The notes beneath the pieces were generated by a model. That model was not told the DNA's origin and ran no database searches. It was given only the letters and a program-made list of their open reading frames with translations. Positions 9,808-19,800 of a stretch of 64,000 bases of DNA are shown piece by piece. The stretch lies in assembly GCA_016200915.1 (NCBI GenBank), contig JACQDV010000086.1, forward strand, positions 1 to 64,000. Direction: 5' to 3'. How positions within the stretch are numbered: position 1 is the first letter of the stretch; the number at the start of each line of letters is the position of its first letter. Source of the DNA: Sphingobacteriales bacterium (GTDB lineage: Bacteria > Bacteroidota > Bacteroidia > Chitinophagales > Chitinophagaceae). Both the position numbers and the translations under genes were made by a program.

Positions 9808-12800
9808 ATGAGATTATCAAAAATTTTCAGTTTGCTGCTGATATTTATATTTTTCGGCAGCCTAAATGTCATTGGCCAAATAACTACAGGTAGCATTACC
9901 GGTATTATTAAAGACAGTAAGGGAGGTGAACTGGCAGGCGCCACAGTTGAAGCTGTTCACGTACCTTCTGGTTCCGTTTACCGTTCTGTCTCTACAAAAA
10001 ACGGTAGATTTAATTTACCCGGATTACGGGTTGGTGGGCCTTATACTGTATCGATAACCTTTGTAGGTCTTAAAAAAGAAGAATACAAAGAAATCTACGT
10101 ACAATTAGGTGAAGCCACCAAAATTGATGTGGTATTGGTGGAAGAAGGTAAAAGCCTTCAGGAAATAGTTGTTACAGGTTCGGGCCGCGGCCGTTCCCTT
10201 ATTTCTAAAGACCGTAAAGGAACTTCAACCAACGTTAACAGAAGGTTACTGGCAACATTGCCCACCCTGTCAAGAAACCTGACTGATTTTACTAAACTGA
10301 CCCCTCAAAGTAATGGTACTTCATTTGCCGGTCAGGATAACCGTTTAATTAATTTAACGCTTGACGGTTCTATTTTTAATAACTCATTTGGTTTGCAGCC
10401 TTTGAATGGAAGTCAAACAAACTCAACTCCAATATCATTGGATGCAATTGAAGAAATTCAGATCAATCTTTCTCCGTATAACTTAAAAGATGCGGGTTTC
10501 ACAGGTGCAAGTATCAATGCTGTAACACGCAGCGGTACTAATACATTTCACGGTATAGCTTTCTACAACGAAAGAAACCAGAACCTTGTTGGTACCAAAG
10601 CCGGACTGGGCGGTAAAACCCCTTTAACAATTGCTGATTTTAAAGTACAGCAATATGGTGCCAGTTTTGGAGGCCCCATTATCAAAAACAAACTTTTCTT
10701 CTTTGCGAATTTTGAAGCTGAAAAGAGGGTTGATCCAGCCGATCTTTTTAAGGCTGATGATGGAACAAATACTGGTAAAACAAATGTAACCAGAGTTAAA
10801 AAGGCTGATTTGGATGGCTTAAGGGATTTCCTTGTTAATAAATTAGGTTATGACCCGGGAGTTTATGATGGTTATTCCTTTATTACACGTAGTTATAAAA
10901 CATTATTAAGACTTGATTGGAATATTAATTCTAAAAACAAGTTCAATTTAAGATTTAATTCTTTGAGAGGTTACAGGGAAGTGCCTGTCAGCACCAGTGG
11001 TACAGTAAGTGGCTCCCGCAGGGATAATTTGTTTGCAATGAATTTCTCAAACAATAACTATGAACAAAATAATGATATCTATTCAGTAATCGGTCAGCTT
11101 AACACCCGGCTTGGTAATAAACTTTCAAATGAACTTACATTTGGATGGACTGCCAACAGAGATTACCGTAATGTAAAAGGTAAGTTATTCCCCGGAGTTG
11201 ATATTCAGGATGGTTCAGGAGCAAGTGCTACAACCTATATAGCATTCGGTTCAGAACCATTTACTCCCAATAATAAATTGTTTACAGATACATGGCAGTT
11301 ATCAGATAACCTGACTATGTATGCAGGTAAGCATACCATTTCAACAGGTATTAATTTTGAGTCATTCAGATATTTCAACTCCTTTACTCCACAAATTCAG
11401 GGTTATTATACATTTTCCAGCCTGGCAGATTTTTATACTTCTGCAAACGCTTATGTAGCTAACCCTAATATGGCTCAAAACCCTGTAAACGTAAGAAGAT
11501 ACACTCTCAATTACAGTAACCTGCAAGGCGGTATTCCCTGGAATGCTGTAACAAGACCTACTAATATTGGTGCTTATGTACAGGATGAAGTTTCTGTAAA
11601 CGACAAATTAAACTTCACTTACGGAATACGTTTTGATGTTCCTTTCTTTGCAAAAACAGGATTTGTTAATACTGAAGTTGACAATTTAAATTTTGTTGAT
11701 GATAACGGAAGTACTATTAAACTAAGCACATCTCAAATGCCAAGTGCTAAACTGATGGTTAGTCCAAGGTTTGGTTACAACTATGATGCCTTTGGAGATA
11801 AAAGAACACAAATCCGCGGTGGATTTGGATTCTTTGCCGGTCGCCCGCCATTTGTATTTATAAGTAATCAGATTGGTAATAATGGGGTTCAGAGTGGTAA
11901 TATTCAAACAGACAATACTAAACTTTATCCGTTTAGTCCTGATGTTACAAGAAATGTTCCTACTAACATCGTTCCTGGTACTCCTGCTGTATCTTACAAC
12001 GTAGCTACTACACAAAAGAATTTCCGTTTTCCACAGGTATTCAGAACTAATATTGCTGTGGATCAAAAGTTATTCTGGGGAATTGTAGGTACAGCTGAAT
12101 TTATGTTTACTCAGAACATCAGTTACTATCATTACTACAATGCAAACTTTAAACCCGCAACCACTACATTCAACGGACCGGATAAACGTCCAAAATTTGC
12201 CGGCTCAGCAGCAGCACAAAGAATCAATTCAAAAATTACAGATGCTACTGTGCTTTCAAGTCGCCCATGGGGACAAAATTTATCTGCAACAGTTAAAATT
12301 GAAAAACCACTTTCAAAAGGTTTAAGCTGGATGGTAGCTTATAATTTTGGAAGAGCAAGGGATTATGAATCTGCTGCCACTATTGCCAGCAGTAGCTGGA
12401 CGGGTATCCGCTCAGTTAATGGTAACAACTTACCTGACCTTGCGTTTAGTGATAACGATATCAGGCACAGAGTTATTGGAAACATCAACTACCGTTTTGA
12501 AGTAGCTAAAACTGCCGCATTACAATTCTCATTATTTGTACAGTCACAAAACCAGGGCCGTGTTTCTTATTCATACCAGGGTGATATGAATGGTGATGGT
12601 ATTAGCGGTAATGATTTGATGTATATTCCGAAAGATCAGTCTGAAATGAATTTTGAACAATTTACAAGCAGTGGAACTACTTTTACTGTACAACAGCAAA
12701 AAGATGCCTACGAAGCATACATTCAGCAGGATGCTTATTTGAAAAATCACAGGGGACAATATGCAGCAAGAAATGGGGTGTTATTGCCAATGTTAACCCG

Positions 12801-13092
12801 TATGGATTTTTCAACTGCTTTGGATTTGTTCAGGCAGGTGGGTAAAAACAGGCATACACTTCAGTTCCGCATCGATATTTTTAATGTAGGCAACATGATC
12901 AAACATAATTGGGGTATTTCTGATATAGTAAATACAACTAATCCTGTGGTATTTTCAAAAGTGGATGCTAACAATGTTCCGGTGTTCCGTATGAACAGAA
13001 TTAATAACAGTATCAACTTTACTACCTATAGAAAAGGTACTTTAATTAATGATGTTTGGCAGGCACAATTTGGTTTCAGATATATTTTCTAA
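9808..13092 (+). CDS. Oar-like TonB-dependent outer-membrane receptor
   Basis: A 1094-aa protein with a signal peptide (ends VIGQ, about residue 23). A carboxypeptidase-regulatory-like beta-sandwich follows (about 25-110: GSITGIIKDSKGGELAGATVEA, then NGRFNLPGLRVGGPYTV). Next come a plug domain (EIVVTGSG, LDGSIFNN, LDAIEEIQINLSPYNLKDAGFTGASINAVTRSGTN) and a large barrel. This order matches the Oar/OmpA-related subfamily, not the SusC subfamily. No SusD-like partner follows, which also argues against a polysaccharide-utilisation locus. The next gene, a small barrel, starts 28 nt later and is probably cotranscribed. The ligand is unknown. Confidence 0.88.
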   Translation: MRLSKIFSLLLIFIFFGSLNVIGQITTGSITGIIKDSKGGELAGATVEAVHVPSGSVYRSVSTKNGRFNLPGLRVGGPYTVSITFVGLKKEEYKEIYVQLGEATKIDVVLVEEGKSLQEIVVTGSGRGRSLISKDRKGTSTNVNRRLLATLPTLSRNLTDFTKLTPQSNGTSFAGQDNRLINLTLDGSIFNNSFGLQPLNGSQTNSTPISLDAIEEIQINLSPYNLKDAGFTGASINAVTRSGTNTFHGIAFYNERNQNLVGTKAGLGGKTPLTIADFKVQQYGASFGGPIIKNKLFFFANFEAEKRVDPADLFKADDGTNTGKTNVTRVKKADLDGLRDFLVNKLGYDPGVYDGYSFITRSYKTLLRLDWNINSKNKFNLRFNSLRGYREVPVSTSGTVSGSRRDNLFAMNFSNNNYEQNNDIYSVIGQLNTRLGNKLSNELTFGWTANRDYRNVKGKLFPGVDIQDGSGASATTYIAFGSEPFTPNNKLFTDTWQLSDNLTMYAGKHTISTGINFESFRYFNSFTPQIQGYYTFSSLADFYTSANAYVANPNMAQNPVNVRRYTLNYSNLQGGIPWNAVTRPTNIGAYVQDEVSVNDKLNFTYGIRFDVPFFAKTGFVNTEVDNLNFVDDNGSTIKLSTSQMPSAKLMVSPRFGYNYDAFGDKRTQIRGGFGFFAGRPPFVFISNQIGNNGVQSGNIQTDNTKLYPFSPDVTRNVPTNIVPGTPAVSYNVATTQKNFRFPQVFRTNIAVDQKLFWGIVGTAEFMFTQNISYYHYYNANFKPATTTFNGPDKRPKFAGSAAAQRINSKITDATVLSSRPWGQNLSATVKIEKPLSKGLSWMVAYNFGRARDYESAATIASSSWTGIRSVNGNNLPDLAFSDNDIRHRVIGNINYRFEVAKTAALQFSLFVQSQNQGRVSYSYQGDMNGDGISGNDLMYIPKDQSEMNFEQFTSSGTTFTVQQQKDAYEAYIQQDAYLKNHRGQYAARNGVLLPMLTRMDFSTALDLFRQVGKNRHTLQFRIDIFNVGNMIKHNWGISDIVNTTNPVVFSKVDANNVPVFRMNRINNSINFTTYRKGTLINDVWQAQFGFRYIF

Positions 13093-13120
13093 TCCTTAAC
13101 TATACTAAAAAGATATTATA

Positions 13121-13795
13121 ATGAAACAAAATTTAATTTTAGCTTCTCTGTTGTTAATAACGACTTACAGTTTTGCGCAGAGCAGTAATACAAAAGTTGG
13201 ATATGGAATTAAAGCTGGGCTTAATTTTTCCGGAGCAACTATTAAAGACTTGACTGGTGAAAAAGTAACGAGTAGCGGAATGAAGACAGGTGTTTATGTT
13301 GGGTTTTATGCAGATGTTCCTTTAAGTAATAAATGGTTTTTTCAGCCTGGCCTTGCTGTAAGCAATAAAGGTTTGATAAATAGAGGCACTGGCGCTAAGG
13401 CTACTGTTTCTGCAACATATGCTGAAGTTCCGCTTAATTTTATTTATAAAGTTAATGGGCAAGATGGTGGCTTTTTTATTGGAGGTGGTATGTATGCTGC
13501 TTATGGTTTAACAGGTACAGTAAAGGAAAGATCTAATAGTTATAATGAGTCAACCATCCAATTCGCAAGTAAGTCTGGCATCAGTTTTAATTATTCAAAA
13601 AACAGGTTTTATCTTAAGCCCGTAGATGCCGGCGTTAGTTTCCTGATGGGATTTGAAACTAAGAGCAGGATATTGTTTCAGGTTTCGGCACAGGCAGGAA
13701 TTGCAAATCAGGCCGAAAATACTGCCGGAGTTGACCTTGAGGCTTCGAAATATAAAAACTATGGATTTGGTGTTGCATTGGGATACCGTTTCTAA
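13121..13795 (+). CDS. Outer-membrane beta-barrel protein, PorT-like
   Basis: A 224-aa protein with a signal peptide (MKQNLILASLLLITTYSFAQ). The N-terminal strand motif VGYGIKAGLNFSG and C-terminal YGFGVALGYRF are typical of the PorT/OMP_b-brl family. It begins 28 nt after the Oar-like receptor and is followed by a terminator at 13820, so the two form a likely transcription unit. The function is unknown; association with the receptor is inferred from position only. Confidence 0.75.
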   Translation: MKQNLILASLLLITTYSFAQSSNTKVGYGIKAGLNFSGATIKDLTGEKVTSSGMKTGVYVGFYADVPLSNKWFFQPGLAVSNKGLINRGTGAKATVSATYAEVPLNFIYKVNGQDGGFFIGGGMYAAYGLTGTVKERSNSYNESTIQFASKSGISFNYSKNRFYLKPVDAGVSFLMGFETKSRILFQVSAQAGIANQAENTAGVDLEASKYKNYGFGVALGYRF

Positions 13796-13819
13796 TAACG
13801 TTTGTAATCTTTAATAATA

Positions 13820-13846
13820 AAACCGCCTTAACAGGCGGTTTTTTAA
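13820..13846. terminator. Intrinsic terminator between convergent genes
   Basis: Stem AACCGCCT / AGGCGGTT with a short loop, followed by TTTTTT on the plus strand and preceded by an A-run. It can therefore serve the barrel gene and possibly the convergent holA. Confidence 0.85.
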
Positions 13847-13854
13847 TGTCACAA

Positions 13855-14853
13855 TTAATTCACCATTTTAAATACCAGTTCCTTCAGCAAAGAAGCATCT
13901 GAAGTTCCACTGTCGTTAACACCTACACTGCGCAAGTTATATTCCTGCAATAACAATAAATTTTTTTGTACTGAAAGAAAGTCATAATTAACTGATGCAG
14001 TTTTATAATCTTTTACAAAGAATGGGTTTACACCCAATCCCGCTGCTATTGATTTATCATCGTTAGACGGAAGTCCGTAAACCATGTACACTTTACTGAA
14101 GAAATTATATAGCACCGGAAGTATTTGCTGAATAGGGGCTGCTTTAGGATTCCCTTCAAAGTATTGGATGATTTGAATGGCTTTTGATAAATCTTTTTGC
14201 ATGATGGCGGACTGCAGCTCAAACACGTTGTATTCCTTGCTGATGCCTACATAATTTTCTATATCATCTTCGGTGATCTCTTTTCGTTTACCAAGATTTA
14301 CCAAAAGCTTTTCTATTTCATTAGCTATCCGGCTGAGATCGTTTCCAATATGCTCAACCAGTAAATGCAATGCCTTGGGTTGTACAGAATATCCCTTTTC
14401 TTTTACAAAATCATTCGTCCAGCCCGGCAATTGGTTATCGTACATTTTTTTAGTGCTGAAAAATTCACTTTTCTCTTTTAGCAGTTTAGCAAATTTAGTT
14501 CTGCCATCTATTTTCTTCTCTTTGTAAGAAACTACTAAAATGGTTGATTCAAGCGGTTTCTCTGCATAGCCTTCCAGCTTCTCCACATCCCTCATCTGCT
14601 GGGCTTCTTTTAAAATCACCACCTGTCGCTCGGCAAGCATCGGGTAACGTCTGCAGGCATTTACTACATCTGGCCAGTTAGCATCTTTTCCATAAAACAC
14701 CGTGAGATTAAATGCAACTTCTGATTCATTCAATATATTATGCTCAGCATAGTTAACCAATTGATCAATAAAATAATCTTCCTCTCCTTCCAGCCAGTAA
14801 ATTGGGCGAAATGATTTCTTTTTCCAGTCACTCATTATTTTTTCTACACTCAT
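13855..14853 (-). CDS. holA: DNA polymerase III subunit delta
   Basis: Clamp-loader delta subunit, which opens the beta sliding clamp. The 332-aa protein starts MSVEKIMSDWKKKSFRPIYWLEGEEDYFIDQLV, matching the usual 'pvYlLyGeEpyli' entry motif. It continues with the non-catalytic AAA+ fold: ADWPDVVNACRRYPM-like segment, RQVVILKEAQQM, and TILVVSYKEKKIDGRTK. The helical collar (NDLSRIANEIEKLLVNLG) follows. The length fits HolA of Bacteroidetes. It lies 64 nt downstream of the exonuclease gene on the same strand, so the two may be cotranscribed, a plausible replication/repair pairing. Confidence 0.9.
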   Translation of the reverse strand: MSVEKIMSDWKKKSFRPIYWLEGEEDYFIDQLVNYAEHNILNESEVAFNLTVFYGKDANWPDVVNACRRYPMLAERQVVILKEAQQMRDVEKLEGYAEKPLESTILVVSYKEKKIDGRTKFAKLLKEKSEFFSTKKMYDNQLPGWTNDFVKEKGYSVQPKALHLLVEHIGNDLSRIANEIEKLLVNLGKRKEITEDDIENYVGISKEYNVFELQSAIMQKDLSKAIQIIQYFEGNPKAAPIQQILPVLYNFFSKVYMVYGLPSNDDKSIAAGLGVNPFFVKDYKTASVNYDFLSVQKNLLLLQEYNLRSVGVNDSGTSDASLLKELVFKMVN

Positions 14854-14917
14854 GCTTGCAAGATAATAGTTTCTGAGGATTGATATTTCCAGCCGGAGTT
14901 TGATTGGAATAATTAAA

Positions 14918-15622
14918 TCAGGCAGTAAAAATATTCTCCGCAGGTATTAAAGGCATATTGCGGAGTTTTAATAGTATTTGAGCAGTTGTCACCACATCTT
15001 TCTGGCAATATTCAACAATGCGTTTAATATCCTTTTCTTGGTAATAAACTGTTCGCACCATGCTTCCATCCATATCATCTTTTGGTGTATCAATACCAAG
15101 ACAGGCAGCCAGCAACTTAAGCGATGTAAAATGTTTGTAATCGCCAAACTTCCATAATTGCATGGTATCAGCCATATTTGTTTCCCATGGTTTCTTTCCA
15201 CTCAATTGCAGATATTCCGGAAGGTTGATTCCGTTAATTGTCATTCTGCGGCACAAATAAGGGATATCAAATTCTTTAATATTATGTCCGGCAAATTGAA
15301 AATCTTTATGCAAACGGCTGTACGTATTTACTAATTCTACCAACTGCGATAGAACAACCGCTTCATCATCTCCATAAAGCGATTTTAGCCTGAAGCAAAG
15401 TCTTTGTCCCGTATCTTCATAAAAAAATCCGGTGGATATACAGATCACTTTACCAAATTCAGCCATAATTGAAGCCTTTTGCAAATAAGATTCTGCAGGT
15501 GAGCTTTCTGGCATGATTTTGGAAATTTTGTCGGCCCATAGAAGCTTCCATTGAGTGCTGAGCTGATCGAAAGAAGAGAATTGAGGCACTGTTTCAATAT
15601 CGAGAACAAGCAAATGTTTCAT
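14918..15622 (-). CDS. Predicted 3'-5' exonuclease (PolB exonuclease-like, DEDD)
   Basis: A 234-aa member of the RNase H-like DEDD family of predicted 3'-5' exonucleases related to the PolB proofreading domain. Visible metal-binding motifs are LVLDIETVP near the N-terminus (D7, E9), FAGHNIKEFDIPYLCRR, and the C-terminal YCQKDVVTTAQILLKL (motif III). The substrate, presumably single-stranded DNA, is inferred from the family. It is upstream of holA on the same strand. Confidence 0.8.
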   Translation of the reverse strand: MKHLLVLDIETVPQFSSFDQLSTQWKLLWADKISKIMPESSPAESYLQKASIMAEFGKVICISTGFFYEDTGQRLCFRLKSLYGDDEAVVLSQLVELVNTYSRLHKDFQFAGHNIKEFDIPYLCRRMTINGINLPEYLQLSGKKPWETNMADTMQLWKFGDYKHFTSLKLLAACLGIDTPKDDMDGSMVRTVYYQEKDIKRIVEYCQKDVVTTAQILLKLRNMPLIPAENIFTA

Positions 15623-15743
15623 GATAAAGTAATTTTAGGAAAAAATGATGTAAAAAACTTGTTCAAAACTTCCACCTCCGCATCCCTATTACAATTTTTT
15701 GGCATGAAATTTTGAATTTAAATTTAAACATAAAAACAGAAAT

Positions 15744-16724
15744 ATGGCTTATTCTAACTATCCTTCTGCCAATCCACAGGCCGAACCTCCTAAACAAAAA
15801 GACAACAGAGCTATTATTTATGGCTTATTAACGCTTTTGCTTCTTGGATCATGGGGTTACATTGTGTGGGACAAAACCAAGCACAACGAAACTGTTGCTG
15901 CTAAAGATGCTCAAATCACTAATCTCGACTCTGCGAAAAATTCTCTCCAAACTGAATATAATTCAGCTCTAACCCGTTTGGATGATATGTCGGGCAAAAA
16001 TGCTAAACTGGATTCTTTATTAAAAAGAGACCAGGCAGACATTCAGGCGAAAAACAAACGTATTAAACAATTATTGAGCAAGCAACATGCTACCGATGCT
16101 GAATTAAAAGAAGCCCGTCAATTAATTGGCGAGTTAAATGGCCGCATTGATGGCTATGTTGCTGAAATTGAAAAATTGAAAGGTGAAAACCTTCAGTTAA
16201 CACAGGACAAGCAGGTTTTAACTACTGAAAAAGAGCAACTCACCAAAGACAAAGCTGATCTGACAGATACAAAAACCAAACTGGAAGAAAAAGTAGATGT
16301 TGCTTCTACGCTTAATGCATCTAACATCAACATTGTTGCCATCAACGAAAAACGTAATGGCCGTGAAAAAGAAACTACCGTTGCCAAACGTGTTGATAAA
16401 TTAAAAGTAAGCTTTGATGTATTTAACCGCATTGCTGACCCGGGTGAAAAAGATGTGTATGTTGTAATTACAGGTCCTGATGGAAAAGTAATTTCTAATG
16501 AATCATTGGGTTCGGGTAAATTTACTGCCCGTGAAGAAGGTGAAAAACTATATACACAAAAGAATACAGTAGTGTTTGCTACTGCTCAAAAAGTAACTGT
16601 TGATGTTACCTGGAAGCCTAACAGCAATTTTGCTACTGGTGATTATAAAATTGAGATTTATAACAATGGTTTCAAAATTGGTGAAGCTACCAAAGGTTTA
16701 AAGAAAGGTGGTTTATTTAGCTAA
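15744..16724 (+). CDS. Membrane-anchored coiled-coil protein of unknown function
   Basis: A 326-aa protein. A short proline-rich cytoplasmic N-terminus is followed by one membrane helix (about 25-43, AIIYGLLTLLLLGSWGYIVW). A long heptad-rich coiled coil follows (about 48-190; KNKRIKQLLSKQ, LKGENLQLTQDKQVLTTEKEQL). The C-terminal 120-residue beta-rich domain (VAKRVDKLKVSFDVFNRI...VTWKPNSNFATGDYKIEIYNNG) looks immunoglobulin-like. No enzymatic motif is seen. It resembles conserved Bacteroidetes hypotheticals; a structural or scaffolding role in the periplasm is inference. Confidence 0.75.
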   Translation: MAYSNYPSANPQAEPPKQKDNRAIIYGLLTLLLLGSWGYIVWDKTKHNETVAAKDAQITNLDSAKNSLQTEYNSALTRLDDMSGKNAKLDSLLKRDQADIQAKNKRIKQLLSKQHATDAELKEARQLIGELNGRIDGYVAEIEKLKGENLQLTQDKQVLTTEKEQLTKDKADLTDTKTKLEEKVDVASTLNASNINIVAINEKRNGREKETTVAKRVDKLKVSFDVFNRIADPGEKDVYVVITGPDGKVISNESLGSGKFTAREEGEKLYTQKNTVVFATAQKVTVDVTWKPNSNFATGDYKIEIYNNGFKIGEATKGLKKGGLFS

Positions 16725-16750
16725 ACTACATTCTCGATATTATTTTAAAG

Positions 16751-16778
16751 TCCCGCTTAAATGGCGGGATTTTTTTTG
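16751..16778 (+). terminator. Intrinsic terminator of the coiled-coil gene
   Basis: Stem TCCCGC (16751-16756) / GCGGGA (16764-16769), followed by a T8 run. Confidence 0.88.
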
Positions 16779-16780
16779 TT

Positions 16781-16799
16781 GGACGGTCCCAGTCTGACA
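16781..16799. repeat. Partial REP-like element (GTCAGAC/GGGAC family)
   Basis: GGACGGTCCCAGTCTGAC here is a degraded relative of the palindromes at 21082-21114 and 56163-56213, sharing the GACGGTC and GTCTGAC modules. It lies between convergent genes. Confidence 0.5.
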
Positions 16800-16862
16800 A
16801 TTAAAAAAAATACATCCTTCCTGTAACATTCAGGCCGCTTACAGCGTCCCGACTGTTACGGG

Positions 16863-19800
16863 TTAAAACAAGGCTCTTAATGTAGCTCTTCCAATATGAA
16901 CTGTATTGGCTGTACCGGCTTTACGGCCTTCATACTGGAAATTGAGTTCAATATTATTGGAAAGACGGCGGGTTAAATCAACTGTCCATAAATAGTTTTT
17001 ACCGGGCAATAAACCATCAAGCATAATATATGAAACAGTGGAATTGGCTGACGGTGTAGTGGAAGTTGCACTGGTGTAAGTAATTTGATTGAATTGAAGT
17101 TTGGCCGTTATGGAAGTAGAAGAAAGTACATTATATTTCGTTTCAGTAATCAATGCATTGTTTGTTGATTTTTCTCCGTCACCTTCTGTATTCTTTCGCT
17201 GATCATATTTATAACTCAGGCTCAAACGGAAACTGGTTCCTTTTATATAACTCAACTTTGGCTCAATACTAAACTGGTTGATATTATAATTACGGTTACC
17301 AAATTTTGGATTTTGATTTACCAGTTGGTTTTTTATACCCTTTGCCGTAATATCGGTTGCAAAAGTTCTGCTCAGGTTCCATCTGAGCTTTGTTGTTAAA
17401 TCCCGCAGATTTCTTGATTCTAATCCATAAGTCAGCAATGATTTTCCCTTGTTCATTAAATGCGTAAAATCAATTCCCCATTTTGAACTGAGCCGGTTAA
17501 AGAAAAGTGTATTAGAATATACGGCATTCAATGAAATTAAATTGGTATCACTTGATTGTGTAAATGGGTTGAATACATAATTCTTTTGTGCAATTTCCTT
17601 TTTACCTATCTGCAAAGAAGATTGAGTTGATATTTTTGACAGAAACAATCGCATTCCTTTTGCCTTAGCCACATCAATCACCGCTCTTGGATTGAGAGCA
17701 ATACTATAGTTAAACTGTGTATAGGCAGCTTTTACATATTTATTAGTTGGTGTAAAGATTCTGATGTATTTAGCCTGGTCCTGGTAAATAGCCAACTCAA
17801 ATTCGTTTAGCTGAGGAATACCATCGTTGTTATAATCCCTCCAGGTATATTGTCCCTGCCCCGCAGGTACTTCAAAAAAGCTATATTCTCTTTGCTGTTC
17901 CTGGCCTGCTCCCAGTTCATACAAAACATTTCCTGTAAGAAAACCATTCCACTCATTAACGATGTATTCTGCCCTGCCTAAAATACTTTTATCTGCTTTT
18001 TGACGACTGATGGTGGAATCAATAATATTTAACTGACGTAAAGTAGCATTGAACTTAAACTGGTGTCTTTCATTTTTCATTAACTCCAACAGCAAATTAA
18101 TATTCTGACTCCGGTCTGCATCTTCCAGATTCTTTTGCACTGGTAATTTATCCCGGCGGGTGTAATAAGTGATGCCCCATTTATTAGGCGAAGCAGTATT
18201 TGATCGCAGGTATAATTGCCAAACATCAAATGAAAAACTGGAGAAATTTAATGTATCGGTAAGTTTGTTTCTGATGGGATTATGCTCAACAGCATAATTC
18301 ATGCCGGCTTCCAGCTTATGAAATTTATCAAACCGCTTTTTCAAATCAATCGTTGGACGAACAAAACTTCCTTTCGTAATGCCGCTATCAAAAGATGAAA
18401 TATTGAACACCGCATTCCACTCCCACCCTTTCTTATCAAAATGATGCTGCAGTACTTCCCTGTTTCCTTTAAACACTGTTCCCCGCTGATAGTTGTTGTA
18501 TTCAATCTTGAAGAAATGTGATGCTGATTGTTTTAGCTGGGCAGATGCCATCAATATCTTCTCTTCATCCGGCTGAACAAAATAAGGTAAGCTCCAGTCA
18601 CGGGTAAACTCAACTGATCTTAATCTTTCTAACGGACGAAATTGTTTTTGTACATATTCATACCCGGCGCTGGTGATCAAATCCAAATTCTTCTTTGCTC
18701 CGCTGTACACCCTTTGCTCGTTTTGAATGGTGAATCTGCCTGCAAAACCGGTGTTATCTTTTTTATCCAATCTTGAAAATGTATTAACGTCGTAATTGCT
18801 TAAAGCAACTTCAGTTGTAATATTTGTTTTTTTGCTGATGGCATAATCCATTCCTAAACTTATCAATTGCTGTTTCTTTGGCGCAACTAATCTTGTAACC
18901 GGTGCAAAATTTCCCTGCTTTACTCCATTAACCGGGGCAATCCATTTATACACTCTTCCGTTGGCACCATTAATATCCTGAACATAATCGCCATAACCAG
19001 CTCCTACATCAATAAACGATAAACTGTATTGCGCAAGATTAGGATCAACTGAATAAAGAAACACAGTATCATACTTCACTGCGTTAACAGTTGAATCCAT
19101 CAGGCGATATAATATTTTATTGGCATCAAACACCGTATCTTTTACAATATTCGGGTACAAAGCATTTTGAACACTATCACCTATCTGGCTCAGGAAAAAT
19201 TTCTGATCCTGTGATAATACCTGGTTGATGGAAGTGTTTTTTGAATCGGCATTAGAAAATGCATTTAATCTCACTTTCAGTTTATCGTTTACCTTTAATT
19301 CATCACCAAAGATGAGCTGTGCATTGAGATAATTACGATCGGCATATTCAAACTCTGCCTGTATCCTTCTGTCTTTATTGATCATTCGTTTTGGAGTAAA
19401 AGTGATTTCGGCAGTATTGTAATTGATCACATAATCCTGGTCTTCGCCTCTTTGCAATAACTCACCATCAATAAATACTTTTTCCGTTCCGGGCAGCACT
19501 ATAAAAAATTGTTCACCATTGGCTCCCCGCAAACGATAAGGTCCCTGGTTGCCTTCTAATCCCTGGAAAACATTTCTTGTAAACTTGCCTTTTGCAATAG
19601 CACCACTCACCAATGTTTTATTGGAACCGTTTTTAAAAACAGGAAATGTTTGTTCGTATGATATACCTTGTAACCGCTTATAAAAATTAAGGAAGTATGA
19701 ATTGCTTTGACGAATATCAATGTCCCCTAAATTCAATTGCCAGTTTTTCTTTTTTAACTGGATCAGTACTTTATCAAATTCATTTAATTGTTGAGTATTG

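Noticed and set aside
9808-13795. Polysaccharide-utilisation locus (SusC/SusD type)
   Set aside because: The receptor has the Oar-like domain order and no SusD-like gene follows.
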